Source: Dioscorea cayenensis subsp. rotundata
Lineage: Eukaryota; Streptophyta; Magnoliopsida; Dioscoreales; Dioscoreaceae
Length of the DNA stretch: 64,000 nt
Assembly (NCBI RefSeq): GCF_009730915.1
Contig: NC_052489.1
Coordinates: 23,553,916-23,617,915, forward strand
Reading direction: 5' to 3'
The notes beneath the pieces are model-generated. The model saw only the letters and a list, made by a program, of their open reading frames with translations, was not told where the DNA came from and made no database searches. Position 1 is the stretch's first letter. Each line of letters opens with the position of its first letter. The translations under genes and the position numbers were made by a program. Positions 26,963 through 41,377 of the stretch are shown here, one piece after another.

Positions 26963-29900
26963 TTATTGATTCTGTACTTTATCAAGGCAGTTCTTGAGAT
27001 CCCTGTATTCATCAGTACCCGAGAAATCGACAGCCTGAAGTAGAAGCATCAATTTAATCAAAGAGTAGAAATAGGATTGACTAATACAATGTCAAATGAT
27101 CTTAGCCAAATGTAGAGCATGCTTCAGATTTCAATTTGAAGTAAACAATACAACAAACTGTGAGGTGTAAACTAAATCATTCATACTATTATGGCATTAA
27201 GAAGAAGAAAAAATTGCAGAAAAACAAGATGATCCACAAAGATTTTGGAGAACATATTACTATGAACATATTGGAAAGAAGCATATTGATGTTCCGAGGA
27301 GAGATATTGACAAGATCAGGTTGACTTTCGACACTTTAAATAAAGCCTGTTATCAAGGTCTTAATTCGCAGATGCTCACCATTCATATTAAACAAGTACT
27401 AAATTCATAATTAAGAGATGCAGTGCAGTTTGATTATTCAATACCAAACAGATAGCTTACAAGTCAACAGCATATATGAAATGTACAAGAGAAGTTCACC
27501 TGTTTTATTGTGTTGCTTAAATGTCTCTCTGCCCAGGCGAGTTCTGAATGGTTTCCAGTTGACAAAGCAATTTCCATGCAAACCTGGCATAGTTGCAAAG
27601 AGGCATGGGCAAATTTTTTAAACCGCTCCACATCATGCCACATATCCGATCCCTGAAAGTTATAGCAATGAGAACTTTTCGAAACTAAATTGGCCAAGCT
27701 TATACACATTTCCAGTGAAGCATACTTGGATTAATGTTATAGCCTGATTGATTCAATTGACCTGATTGTTTAAACATCAGAAAATCTGATAAGGTCTTCT
27801 AACCAGGTAATCACATGATTTATAGTGATAATTTAGAAGGGTCGGTCTGTTATAAAAGCATGCAATAACTTCACGAACCATAAATCCATATAATCATTAA
27901 AACTTAGATCACAATACAGCGTGATAAAAGTTAAAGACTTAATAATGGATTTCCATTTCTCGAAATTACTTTGGAAACTACAGAAGTAATAAATTGGTGT
28001 TGCATCAACTTTGAAAACGTTCTTATGATTAGTTTGCAAGCATGAAACCCATGTCAGACATACACTTTAATTAAATAGTGAAACACTGTTTCATCAGCTC
28101 AATAAGCTTACAGTGAAGACGGAAATCATATACATGTTTTATAGATAAAAATGTTAAAAGGGTAAAAATAGTGGCAGTGCAAATGGGTGACATACAGGGA
28201 CATAGAAATATGAAGGAGACATGCAACATGAAAGTAGATACCTGGTATGACCTAATTTGCTTCAACAGGGCTTCTTTACACATAAGTAGATCACCTTTAA
28301 TTTTGTGCCACCTCGCATATAGGCCCCACAACCCTTCACTCCCACCACCTCGAATGGCCTACAATGAATGAAATAAATAAACTGAATCACAAATCAAAAC
28401 TTTGTTTATCAACAATAATGGTAGGACAATTACTTTCAACAATAAGCAATGACCTGAAAATGCTCATAAAAAATAGCAAATCAGTGCCAGCTAAATTCGT
28501 AACATAAACAAAAGTGGCTCTAAAAGCATCAACCCACCAGCTGCAGAATATTGCCAACCATGCCAACCAAGAAATCTATTTCTCGTGAATTTTCAGGGGT
28601 AGAATCTTCGTCAGAAGTAACCACAGGCTGGGCGGACTTCTCTTCAATCTTCTCCATTATTTTATCCAATAGTTCAACATCAATACCTTTATTTCCATGA
28701 AGCTCTAAGACCTTTTTTATAGCCTCCAAAGCCTGCAATGAATTATAAGCAGTGACCCCAAAGATAGTGCTACTAAATTAGAATTTTCAATTAATTTTCA
28801 AACAACATCATGAATAGTAACCAAAATCAGACAATCTACAAAAAACTAAAGATTACAGTCATCCTCAAAAAATTATAGGCATGTCCTTTGTGAGTCCACC
28901 AGCAGATGAATTGTCTGTAACACAAAATACTGTCGGTTTGGGTAAGAACACAACTATAAGAGGCCAAAGGTGAGATTTCGTCTCCAGAAGGATGAACTAT
29001 ACTTATTTCCCATAAAAGCTTTCTGAACTGAAGGATTTAAAAGATGAACACACTAAAAAAATGACAAGAACAGACTAATATAAATTCATAATAACTAACT
29101 TCCAGCCTCGTAAAATTAAACTACCTTACAAAGTTATTAGTGCTTTAGCATGAATAAACTCAAGTGCCCAGTCTTTCATCCAATCATATAATTTCTATAA
29201 AGATATTCTTTTTTTTTTTTTACCCATTTAATGAATTAAAAGTGACTGATTAACCAACCAACATGCTCACTATTCCCAGGCACATTTCATACACATATTG
29301 CCTTCGTACAGCCTCCAGATCTGAATGTACATAAAAGCTACTGCAGAATTTATCCTTACAACTCCAAAGAGAGCATATGTTCAGAATAGTTTGAACGAGA
29401 AGCACAATCTATTCAAATCAAGGGTGTAACAGATTTAAAAGTGAAATCTTTTACAAAATAACCTAACTGTCAAAAACATTCTTGAAGGTTTCCCCACATA
29501 TGCTTATGGGTTGCGGACAGGAAAACTTATATTAGGATAAGAAAAGAACATGAGAGAAACATCTGAACAAAGCCATGACAAGGAAACATGAAAGGCTCGG
29601 ATTAGCAACAATTAGGACATTAAAAAAAATGCTTGTTGAAGACATAAAACAATTTTGCCAATACAGAAAATATAGTGATACACTACAACACAAGCACAAA
29701 CAATGATGAGAAACTCACATTAAAAACTGGAGATTTATCTGGATGCAAAAAGAGAATAAACAAATGACACCAAGAACATCACACCAATATAAAGAAAATG
29801 TATCTGAAACTCTTCTCAATAAATCAAGGAGCACTTTTGTTGGTCAAGCAAATTGCATCCTCTAAACAATGCAAATTAACCCTCATGTATGGCCTAGTTT

Positions 29901-32900
29901 ATAATTAGTCCACACACCCTTCTACTCAGATAGTAAGCAAAAAATAAAGTAATAAACAGATTATTCATGTGTAATATGCAATGAAAAAAGAAGAAATACC
30001 TGCCCAATGTTACCTATGTCAAAAGCAACCTTGCTATAATTTGCCCAAAGTTCCCAACGGTTCCTCCTGTACAAACATCCATCATCAATTATGCAAGGGT
30101 TGCTATCATCAAAAGATTAAAATAAAATATTAACAGCAAATACTTGAATTTCAGTGCTTCCTTGAAAGCAACGAAAGCTTCTTTTGTCTTCTTCTTCTTC
30201 AAGTGCCTGCCAGTTCATGCCATTCATGAGTTATAACTGAAAAGTTAAAAGAAACAAGAACTCCTAAACATCTAATACACTAAATAAATCCAGCAAAAGA
30301 TTTGTCTAAAGACAGCCACTGAACTGTTACCGGAGAACTGAGCCAACTGTTATACAATCAATATATAAAGCTTCAAAAATATATTCAACGAGCATGATCA
30401 CAAGTTGCAAATAAACCATGCTTTGGGGGGAAAAAGCCTCAAACAAATAAATTAAAAAATAAAATAAAATAAAACATTCTTCCAATTATCACTGAAAGAA
30501 TGAAAAATAACACAACTCCAGAAACTGGAAGCAAATGAGGCTCTTTGCAAATGTCAATATTACATGATGGAGACGAGATTTTAAATATGCACACACACTA
30601 GAAACACCCAAAAAGTCAAATAAGGAGGGGACTTACAAGCAGGCAATATTGTTCCAAGCATCTCCATTTTCAGGATCAAACAGCACTGTTTGAGTAAAAC
30701 CATCTACAGCTTTTTCATAGTCTCCAGCCTGCAAACCAATGGTAACAGATAACTGCACAAAGTGCCCTCAAGAAACTAAAATCTGTTTCTATCATCAAAA
30801 CTATTACCAAATAAAGAAGCTTATGATTCTCAATAGCATTCAATTACATATGGAAAGATTTTAGCTGGGATTCAGAGATTAGAAGAAGCCATATACAAAA
30901 TTGCGTTATTACTCAGAAGATCACCTTTAATGCAGCAAAACCAAGCGCAAACCAACCTTCAGGATAGAAGGAATTCTGGGCCATTGCAGCTTCCCTAGAT
31001 ATCTCAAAATGTGTTAGTATATAAAACCAGTCTACATAGGCATTTTCTACATGTCTGACAAATTCATAAAACCAAGATTAACAAATCATCTGAGCCATAG
31101 AATAACATACCATAGGATTTTGGATGTTTCATAGTCCTTCCTGTTGTATGCACTACGAGCTAGAGATCGCTATCATAAAAGGGAAAGTATCAATGAAAAT
31201 TAACAAACAAAATAATGCCTACCAAATACACCACAATAAAATCATGCAAAGCTTCCACCTTAGCTCGAACCGACTTATTGTCTGAAACTTCCAATGCTTT
31301 CTCATAATAAGCATCATCATTAGTTACATCACCTAGTGAACACCTGAAGAAAGTAAAATGGTGAACAATATGCAAACTGTACTAACTTCCTCAAGGAAAC
31401 CACAAAATGATACCACAAACAGTAGCCCACTGGTCATCCAAAAAGGGGATGTCATAGAAAAGAGAAAGGCCAAACTTCAAGGGCTCTTAGAAAACTATAG
31501 CAACAGCAACAGAAAAACATAATTTTCATATGAAATTTCAACCCTTTATGCCAATAATCCTAACAAACCAAAGCAATTAAGAAAATGAAAGATTAATGTT
31601 GCTGGATTTCAACCTAAAATTTAGGAGCTAAATTTATCTATCCAAATAAATGGGCCACAGAATTTAAGAGATAATCCAGCAAGATCTGCAACCTTATCTT
31701 GTGTGATTAAACTTAGGAACACAACAGATGGAGAAAATTTTCATCCTACTGGATTTAAAGCTATAATTTAAGTTTTAAATCTCAATACCCCTAAAGAAAC
31801 TCAAGATCACTCAACCACAAATGTCTGCCCATAATCCTTGTTGGATGCCCCACCATCTGTAAAGCAAATAACAAGCAATCTATAAGGTTTGTGGCATAGA
31901 ACAAGGCTATGCTTGGATGCTCGAGATCATTCCCTTGAGTTGGAGTTACAGAATAGATAGAAATGATTCACGAATAGGGCATAACCAAGTCCAATTTCTT
32001 AAATATTTATTTAACACCTTACAAATTCAATACAACTCCACCAAACATAATGGTCTACAATGAAATAGGGACCTTAATAGAATTTGACTTCTGATCACTG
32101 AATAGCCTGCAAGGCCTGCCAACAGTATATGGTGATTCTTTTACTCAAAATATTCACCTAAGGTAACCCAAATATTATGACTCTATACAAAAGATCAAGT
32201 CCAGAAATATTTAGGATCTACATGCATGGATACAATGCATGCGATCATTTATTTATCCATGTGCTCAAGACCACACCTCTCTCATCATCATATTTAATCA
32301 CATAAACCAGGCAACCAGTATTTATGCATCTGCCATACAATGAACTCTATACTTATGTATTTCACAATAGATTTCACTGCTCTTCAAAATCACCATAGAC
32401 CACTTAGATCTCAATTTAACATTAATTCAAGCTCAATAATGCACAAGAAGGCATGACAAGTATAGTTAAACTAAAGGAAGATGAGAAGCAAACACAATCC
32501 TACTTAACATGCCACACTGAAAACATGTCAAAAATGGCCTTAGCCACATACCATAGTTTTGGTTCTGTAGGCATCACAAGGAGTCTAGCATTGATGAGGT
32601 CAACAGCTGCTGCCTTTTTGTCTAGTAAACTGTCAAACGAGAATTGGCACATCATAATCCTCGAAGAATGGTTACAAATAATGACATTTAAAAGCGCTAT
32701 GCAATAATGAATACCGGTAACAATAGATCAAGTTATCCCACAATTCCAGATCTTCAAAAATTTTCAGTGCTTCCCCAATCAGGCCACAGCTCACCAAAAT
32801 CTCCCCATACTCTCTGACAATGGGGGAAGACAAAGGACACGTAAACAACAGAACTGAACAACAAATACATCTGATAGTGTTTCCTCTAACGTATGGCATA

Positions 32901-35900
32901 GAACAGTGAATTTAAAAAGATCATTAGACGTGCAAGGACAGGAGTAAATATTGCAACAAAAGAGAAAACCAATGCATACTTTCTCAATGCAGGAATTGCT
33001 GGGAAATAAACCCCGTATGAAAATTGAATCCTTTTCGCAACTACAGGTGAATCTGCTTTTACACCTTCTACCTAGATGAGTAACAAGAAACAATGACCAA
33101 AGTTTAGATAGTGTATGAAAACCTGAATGGTGGAACATGCTGGAGGAGTAAATAGAATTATCAGGTTAGATACATCAGGATGTCCATACACGCATAATAG
33201 ATCAGTTCAATATGACCAGATCACATTCCACTAGGATAAAGTTCATCAGCCTATTGTACAGTGCATTCTCATCGACTTTGAATTTTAGACAAGTCATACA
33301 AATTAAGTCACTATCACTTCATATTGGATAAAATATGATGAATCAAATACCATTCTACATTTACTTTCCCATTAAAAGTAGACTAAGATGCCAAAGAATA
33401 GTGCATTATAAAGAGAATTGTACAATATCAGGAGAAAAAAAAACCTACCACTTTATCCATCATCAACAAGGCACGCTGTTTTGTGCGACTACGGGTGGAC
33501 TCCCAACCAATACGCAATAAATCACAAAAATTTCTGATCTGAAAAGAAGTCCTGTCAGTTATAAGCTACAACAGCATAACATAAGCAACTTAAATCCATT
33601 TGTAGAGTTCAGAGTAGAACAAATAACTCTAACAAACATTTACAATCCTCCCACTTGCTCAGGAGTGCAAATAGAACCATGTGAACAGAATTCAGCAAAT
33701 CCTTATAGCTGATCCATGTAGGGAAACTAGAAACATAACATCAGTGTGGCAACAAAGATCAATTGCAAAAAAATTTCATAAGGACTATCTTTTGACATAT
33801 GAAACTATCAAAAAATCTTATGGATGCCTTTAAAAGATTTCAATTTATAGACATTTTTAGGGCTGATAGCTTCTTTTTAGTACCTTACCAAAACCTAGTC
33901 AAACAGACAAGACTGAACAACCTTGAACATTAGGTTGAACAACAAGAACACACTATGTAAATTTATCCACATGATTTTTACCACGTATCAACCAAATATG
34001 AAGTCAGTTGTCACCAAATGGAGATCATCAAAAAGATATTATCTAACGTTATTGCCATAGGAACCATCAACGTTGTCTAGCGTGGGAGAAATAGTATACA
34101 TATTAATTCATGGAAATAAAAAAAAAGGCTATCAATTAAAAAGTTTTCGAGCACACCATACCTCATGTCTCATACTCATAAAAGTTATATCAGAACTCAT
34201 GCAATAGTTATTCCAACGCCATAAAGTCTTAAGCAGAATCATATGAAACAACCTCATTACACTTATCTTGCACAACTTAACAAGTTTTGTTAGCTGAAGT
34301 ATGATGTCAGAAGGGATGCAACTAATTTACCACGGAGCAGAACACATTAGGTAGCATACATTTACCAGTCACTGAGGTAGATAAGGAGAATAAGCAATGT
34401 ATTCTTCTTAATTAATTTAAGCTAGTAATAAAGAGAGTGGCAATCTAGCAGAAAATGCTTCACAAACTTCATTTAACTAACTAGGTACAGAATTTAGGTC
34501 ATTTGGAGAACTTGAAAACAAGCTTTCTGTTTTTTAATGCAAAACGAGAATAACTACCATTATGAAGGTAAAGGTGAAAATACAAGATAGACAAGAATAA
34601 CAAAAACTTACAGTGAAGCAAGATTGTTGTTGAGCATCTATAGCTTCTATATATGGGGCCATTTCCCACCCTGTAACATGAATGAATCAGGAGAAGAAAT
34701 AAAATCAAGAATAACAGAATACGTTAATGTAAAAGGAAAATAAATGAGGCGCTCATAAGACTGAGAAAATGATGAGGTAGACATATTGTATAAAATATCC
34801 ACAAAAATAACAGCAAAACTGTTGCATACATATCCAATAAAGAGACACTGACTCGATAATTCATCCTCGCGACTTCTTCTCTTGAGATGTAAGCATTGTG
34901 CAAGCACCACAGCTTGTTGCATTGCAGTTAATGCGACATTTCTACTAACATTACTTACTTGACCATCATTATCATTTTCCACCAGTCTTGGCCTCCGCAA
35001 TATATCTGAGCAATCAAGATGCCCATTAGTGTTTGGATCACCATTGTTATCAGAAGCATGGTCATTGTCTTGAGCCTGACTCGAATCTATTGGACTTCCG
35101 TTGCCTTGATTTTGATGATCAGTTTCTGAGATAAGTATCATTTGAGCCTTTGCATCAACCTGTCCCAAAGCAAAAACAAATTCCAATCAATAAATACTTG
35201 GAGCAAAGAAAATATCAACAGCCATTAAATACGACAAAACCTGGTGGGCAGTACGAAAGCCAAGAGCACCAGTAAGAAAAAGATGCAGTCCACATGCTTT
35301 TTCAGCAGAGTCAAGATAGGACCTACAAAAGGAGGCCATCTCATCAAAAGTACGGTTTATACAGACAAAATCTTGAACAACCCAACATGAAAAGATACTT
35401 GGCAACTTAATTCATACTTCAATAAGAGAACATTTGATATGCATCAGGAATGCCAAGGCCATACAAGGAAAAAAAAAATAGTACTTTTAAATTAACGCTA
35501 ACCGATTAAGCTCCACAATAGACCAAAAGCAGTTGTTAAGATATCATGCCACATGTCACATTCATTTTTCATGTTTAAGTAGCTTTTGAACTTGATATCA
35601 GCCAAGGAAACAACTCACAATAACCAATATATGTATATATATAACCAAAGAGAAAACTTGGATTAAGAGCCAGTTTAGCACAATGTGCAAAAATAAAATA
35701 TACAATGTAGTAAAGCACCAACCTTGAATTGTCAACTCGACCAAACTTGTATTCAAGAATCGCTGCTTCTAAATAAGCCATTGATGTAATCATCGAAGCT
35801 TCTTCAATGCATGACATAGAACCCCAATAATCCATAATATTCTCTGACTTGCCAAAATGAAGCAAGGTTTCATCCCTGAATATTTTTAGCAAGCCATACA

Positions 35901-37488
35901 ATGAAGAAGATAGCTCATCTAATATTCTTTGTTGCAGAAGAGTGAGTCGGCAAAGCCACCATGAGGTAGTTCTGCAACCAATTATACCAGTGTCCATCAC
36001 CGCCTTTGACAAGTCCCATAACTTGCTTAATAATACTTTCGCATAAACAATATACTGTGAATAAGCAACTCTATTAGAGCCTCATGAAGCACTAAAAACA
36101 TAATGCAGCAGCAATAAATACCGTACAGAAATAGAAAACATCCCAGAAGAGAGAACATAAATATCAATGTCTCATCAGATCTATGGACATTTATCTTTAC
36201 AGAAAATTGTCATGACCCTACAGGAGTAAATGTAGACTAGATAATACTCACGAACATTCCTCGTACATATTGGTAGTTCCATTCCCCTTAAAAGGAGCAT
36301 GATAAATTAAAGTACCATAGATACTCCTTGTGATATATACCTCAAGCTAAATACCTAAACCATAACTAATATCCATAACTTTTACCTCACTACCCAGGGA
36401 GAAGACACTTCAGAGGATATCAATTTCCTTTACTTTCAAAAAGAAAATTCAAGGCTTGTTTATTTAGGTTGATTATTCCAGAATGCCATTTCACTCAAAA
36501 TGGCACTTTAACCTTTAGCCTTTTATATATATACACCATAAACTCTCACATTAAACAAAAATTACTACTTTGATTTGTATTTTTTAAGAAAGTTCCATCA
36601 CTAGGTCTCCTCTCAAATTCCCATTGTGCTTTCTTGAGTTCCAAATCTAGTCGTAAGTTTTTCAAAATCAGAAATTTTTTTTACAGAGATAGAGTACGCA
36701 TTTTACTTATTCAAAGGAAGATGCAAGCTTTTCTTTATACTATATGCAAACCTTGCAAAATAAAAAAATAATAAAAAAATAATAATAATAATAACTTCCT
36801 TTCAAATGCTGAACTTTCAATGAAGCCATCCCCTACCTGGAGCAGAGAAAATTTCCCAAGCAAACCGCAACCAATGGATGTGATCTGATTCTGCGCCCAA
36901 GCATCCCACTGCGTTTCACCATTAACAGGCCACTCTTTCCCCCGAATCAGGACAGGAAAAGGAGAATAGTTCCCAACAGGGCTAAACAAAAAGGTTTCCA
37001 AACAGAACGATCAACACAAACATTTTAAAAAACAAATAAGTCTCAATTTTAAAATTGGCACATAAAAGAGTAGCGTACCCAGTGACATTCTGCTGGGTGA
37101 AAGCAAGAAGCGCAGCAACACCCAAGCACATTACAAGGGCATATCGGAACTCCACGTCCGAATCATCACCCCCGCCCTCGTCGAGGACCTGGAGCCAAGT
37201 CTCAGAATCCCTCCGCAAAAACCGGTCGATGTTCCTCTCAACTTCGTCGTAGAACTGGGAAGCTCCTTCGGTTGATTCATCGAATTCCCAAGAATCAGCG
37301 AAGCCAAAGAGTAGTTGAGTCGCCTCCGATGAAGAGAGCACATCAGCGTAGCGCCCTTGTTCGATGGAGTCGACGAGGGATTCTATGAGAGGGTGGGCGA
37401 TTGGAGGCGGAGAAGAGAGAGGGTGAAAGAGAGAGCAGCGCAGGAGGCGAAGCTCGACGGCTTTGAGGAAGGAGGCACCTTCCGCCAT
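26963..37488 (-). CDS. TTC27: Tetratricopeptide repeat protein 27 homolog (TTC27/Emw1 family)
   Basis: Essential, conserved eukaryotic TPR protein; yeast Emw1 is needed for cell-wall integrity. Twenty exons, 5' to 3': 37488-37079, 36981-36837, 36054-35723, 35322-35241, 35159-34853, 34670-34612, 33538-33449, 33071-32980, 32813-32715, 32629-32552, 31343-31259, 31169-31111, 30994-30925, 30728-30637, 30206-30144, 30066-30000, 28732-28538, 28358-28242, 27652-27500, 27034-26963. All borders are GT-AG and the phases agree, giving 888 residues, close to the plant family length. The N-terminal half is helical and starts MAEGASFLKAVELRLLRC. TPR units occupy about residues 595-730 (PEGWFALGFAALKAGDYEKA, then DAWNNIACLHLKKKKTKEAF). 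The C-terminus ends YRDLKNCLDKVQNQ. No frameshift or internal stop was seen. Telomere-like motifs lie just upstream. Exon borders were read by eye, so single borders may shift by a few bases. Confidence 0.93.
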
Positions 37489-37510
37489 GGCGCGCGGGAA
37501 ATGGGAATAT

Positions 37511-37545
37511 GGGTTTAGGGTTCGTGTTATTAGGACTAGGGTTTA
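37511..37545 (-). promoter_or_regulatory. Telo-box-like motifs upstream of the TTC27 start
   Basis: On the minus strand, AACCCTAAACCC (37522-37511) and TAAACCCTA (37545-37537) lie 23-57 bp before the start codon. AAACCCTAA-type telo-boxes are known in promoters and leaders of plant housekeeping and translation-related genes. The same motif occurs before the CDI gene. Confidence 0.5.
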
Positions 37546-37884
37546 AAGGCCGATGCCGGGAGAACACTGGATTGTGGGTAGTTTGGACTTTCTCTCCATT
37601 AAATAATATAATATTTTTACTTAAATAGAGCATTTTTAAGATATAATTATATGAACAGTGTCTTTATTTTTTTTTAAACTAATAATTTTAGTCAATTATT
37701 TTAAATCTTTTGGTTTTAATCTTTATACGTTTTTTAAACTCTAAACTCTAGTTTTGAAAAGAACTGTAACATATCTTACTTAAAAATAGAAAATAAATTA
37801 AAATGTTACAATTTGAATTAAAGATTAAAAATGACGATTAAGAGTCATATAGTGCCGAATGTAAAGATGAGACAAAGCAAAAAA

Positions 37885-39469
37885 TCATGAAGATGATGAA
37901 AATGAGGAAACCTGCACATGCTTTGGATTCAACAGTGAAATCATAGAAGAAAGAAACACATTCATTGCTGCAAAATGGGAGCATTTCAGGGCAAGTTAGC
38001 TTCAATGGAGTATACCTGCAGAGATGGTGATTTTGCTGCTATCATGCTTGCTTCCATTTTCAAGCAAAATACGCATTAAAGAATGGCATGCATCCTAACA
38101 TAATAGTAGCAGAGACATGAGTTGACTTCAAGAAATGGAACACTGACAAAAGTAACATAAATTCATACATAGACAAGCTTCCTTCCCTAAGCTCAATGAA
38201 CCAGATACAAAATTTATAATGATTTCTAAATCAAGTTGAATAAACTGAATTGGAATGAACACAGAAAATAAGGAAACATGGCTCCCATTCTGCTAATCAT
38301 GGATTAATTAGAGCCACACATTTTCTTCACTGTTATCCACATGTAAAATGCCCATTAACCACAACATTGGACTTGGTTATCCAAAGCCTTTTCTACATGT
38401 TTCTTTCTTCTGGAATATGCAGGACCCTTGGTGACGTTGTATCACTATCATTTATTAATACAGCATTTAAACTCAACATAGAGCTATAAATATGATTAGC
38501 AAGTTTAGTTTATTCAACGAGAATAAGGTAAACTGTCAAAGAAATAGCTTCAGTAATGTACACAAAATGCAGAGGAAACCACCTTCATTTAAAAACTTCC
38601 CAAAGCAGAGCAATGATATATGTCGTGCCATAGAACTGACAATAGTTTAAAATTTAGAAACTAGCATCAAACGGGTTGCTAGTAATTATAACATTTGCCA
38701 GCAGTTTACGCATGTAAAACCAAATAATGGCCAGTAGTCGTATTATTCCTCTCAAGAACCACAGTAAAGGCCGAACAAGTTGCTTATGGAGATTCATCAT
38801 TTGTACAGTACTCTAACTAATCTTTATTGGGCACTACCAAAATGCTTTCAGTGGTGATGAAGGTGCGAAAACCATGTACAGCAACAATGTGGAATTAGGC
38901 CAACTTTAATAGTATTACGCCCATTAAACGCCCATCTAACGTGTAAAACAACAAGGCAATGGGAACATGACAGTGAAGCATAGAAAAGAAATATACCTTT
39001 TAATTCAATTACATCATATTATCATCCTTGACATGAGAAACACCCAACATAAGAAGAATATAATTTTGTTGTTTGTTTCTAAAGAAAGACCATTGTGAAA
39101 CACACCAGCATGAATGCCAAACAACAATTGTTTACAACAACCACAAACACATCACAGCAATTTGAAGTTCATTGAGTTCCAAAAGGCAGATTACCGAAAA
39201 ATGAGCTTCCACCTCAAAAATTATATCAAACTAACAATGAGTCAACTGTTGGTCTCAACTTGTATGCCAAAGGTACCTTTTCACACACTTCTGTCTCAAA
39301 TAATAGAACCATAAGCAAATTGCATGCCTCCTGCCACCTAACACCTTACCTTTATCTCAGTTTTGTTGAACAAAGCAACCATACACTTCTCCAACCTTAA
39401 GCTGGAAAGTGGTTTTAGCTCATTGCAAAGATGGTATTCAAGACCTCCTGAACCTTCAGCCCAGTAAGG
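37885..39469 (-). CDS. Unrecognised protein, three 3'-terminal exons (partial or relic)
   Basis: I do not recognise this protein. Three segments look like true exons: 39469-39350 (40 codons, PYWAEGSGGLEYHLCNELKP onward, donor AAG|GTAAGG), 38094-38016 (acceptor TTAG, DACHSLMRILLENGSKHDSS onward, donor GCAG|GTATAC) and 37967-37885 (acceptor TGCAG, ends in TGA). The phases fit (0, 0, then 1), giving 93 codons of mostly helical sequence with charged and aromatic residues, unlike the surrounding intron-like DNA. No convincing upstream exon was found between 39470 and 40600, where the CDI 3' region lies. A short open piece at 39573-39650 (SSSNTTDSAISVLNITQRD) may belong. It could be a gene whose 5' part was lost, a gene with exons beyond CDI, or a relic. 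Confidence 0.42.
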
Positions 39470-40603
39470 CTACACATATATACAACACAGCACATTTTGG
39501 CAACCAATTAATACAGCATTACCAATAACAATCATAAAGTTGGTACAAAGCCATATATGTCCTGATAAATTATCATAACAGTATTCTATCCCGTTGTGTA
39601 ATATTCAATACACTAATTGCTGAGTCAGTCGTGTTGCTAGAACTGACATCAATATCACAAGCAAAAAGAATAAAATGTTTACAGGAAAATGAATCACATA
39701 TCCAACTAGAAAAATGATTTCTAGATGATGTGAATGTCTCAAGGGGAAAAAACACATCCTCCAAAACTAGTGATCAGAACACCTATGTTTCTACATTCTC
39801 CAAAACCATGAGAAATACCATTACTTCCATAAACTTAAAAATTTCTTATTACCATCCATACATAAATCTCCTAAACTGCAAAAGCTTAAAACAAAAACAA
39901 CAGACGAAAGGCAAAGTCTGGCAAAGCAGCTGCTTACCACAATGTAGAGCATTAACATAACAAGCACGATTTCAAATTCAATGATAATAATCAACCCAAA
40001 ATATGCAGAAAAAGACAACTGCTTCCATATAGTTACAGATTTGCTAACAAGGGAGTGGATGATGTCTGCATTCCATATCAAATTGAAAAAAGAAAAACCT
40101 TACAAAAAAAAAAAGGGGAAAAAATTCTTAAATTGATGTGCCCCGCCAGCAGCGCACATTCACAAAGATAAGGGGAATGTTAATTAGATTACTATATCAC
40201 CCTCAATGAATTTAAGCTTTCATGTAAAGTCAAGAATAGTGTGCTCCATGGTTAACACCTGAAACAGCTGATAGGATTCAAAAATTCATCAAACAGAACA
40301 CCATAATCACAACAAGTGATAGAACAAAGATTGAAAAAACTCTTTTGAGTTTATGAAGAAACAAAGCCATCAGTATTCCACACCATGAAAAAGCTAAAGC
40401 TGGAATATGAGAGAGATCTCTATTACTAAAGCATAAGAGATTTCAACGTCATACAAACCAAAGAATAGGCAATAGGATGAAATAATCATCAAAACTACAT
40501 ATAACAAACCCACAAAGCAGGTAAATGTAATTCATTGGCAATAAGAGAACTAATATGATTCGAAAATAAAAGAATAGATCTGCAGAATAATACCACTCAA
40601 TGG

Positions 40604-41368
40604 TTAAGCACACACCACCTTCTCCCCCTCCTTCACCTTCTCCTTCTCCTTTTCCTTCTTCTTGCATTCCTCCAGCTCCTTCAGCCACAAATCTGCAAAC
40701 TCGCAATCCTTGTACCTCTCGAACCACGGCCCTCCAGAAGTATAATGCAGGACCTTGGGAAAGGTCTCAGGGTCCTCAGGATCAACCTTGTTATGCCCCA
40801 CAAGGAAATTCCACACAAATGGTACCTCTCCGATCTCATCATCATCCAGCCACATGAAACGATGGAGATAAGCACCGGACTGCGTGCTGACAACCTCGGG
40901 GGTAAGCGCAGCTCGGTTCTTAGGATGTCCGCAGTTGTAAAGCACCATCGACGACCAGTTCTTGCGGGGATACACAGTCTGCACGGCGCCATCCATCTTG
41001 GTCGCCTCCTTCGGCGCGTACTCATGCTTTACACACATAATGGCGAAGCGATCGTCGATGAGGGACAGAAGCGGCGCGATGTCAGAGGTGTAGAGGAAAT
41101 CGCAGTCGATGAAAAGAGCCCATCCGGAGTAGGAGGCGAGGAAGGGGGTGAGGAAGCGGGTGAAGGAGAACTCGGTGCTCTCCGTCGGGCCACGATCGCG
41201 CCAGTAGAGGCCACCAGACCGGAGCTCGGACTGCTTGATTGGGGTGATAGTGAGAGGAATGGAGGAATGCTTCAAGAGTGAGTGCTTGCACACGTCAAAC
41301 GCCACCTCCTCGCGAGGGTCGTAGCCGACGAAGACACGGAACGGAGCAGCATGGCCATTGGATGACAT
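40604..41368 (-). CDS. CDI: CDI-type nucleotide-diphospho-sugar transferase
   Basis: A single uninterrupted exon of 254 residues. It matches the plant CDI family, putative glycosyltransferases of the nucleotide-diphospho-sugar transferase fold. The Arabidopsis member is needed for pollen germination and tube growth. Visible features are an N-terminal beta-strand start (FRVFVGYDPREEVAFDVCKH, about 10-29), the acidic metal-binding motif FIDCDF with DCD at residues 88-90, and a conserved-looking block LHYTSGGPWFERY near 207. There is no signal peptide or membrane segment, so a soluble protein is inferred. The C-terminus ends in an unusual Lys/Glu run (about 235-252). The start is supported by family-like sequence beginning at once and by a telo-box leader 10 bp upstream. 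The sugar substrate is not deducible. Confidence 0.88.
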   Translation of the reverse strand: MSSNGHAAPFRVFVGYDPREEVAFDVCKHSLLKHSSIPLTITPIKQSELRSGGLYWRDRGPTESTEFSFTRFLTPFLASYSGWALFIDCDFLYTSDIAPLLSLIDDRFAIMCVKHEYAPKEATKMDGAVQTVYPRKNWSSMVLYNCGHPKNRAALTPEVVSTQSGAYLHRFMWLDDDEIGEVPFVWNFLVGHNKVDPEDPETFPKVLHYTSGGPWFERYKDCEFADLWLKELEECKKKEKEKEKVKEGEKVVCA

Positions 41369-41377
41369 GGATAAACC

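Noticed and set aside
39820..40081. Possible exon of the unknown gene (frame with SLVSKSVTIWKQ)
   Set aside because: An acceptor-like TGCAG and a donor-like GTAAGC exist, but the translation turns into a hydrophobic T-rich run typical of intron sequence, and the phase link to 39469 is not supported.
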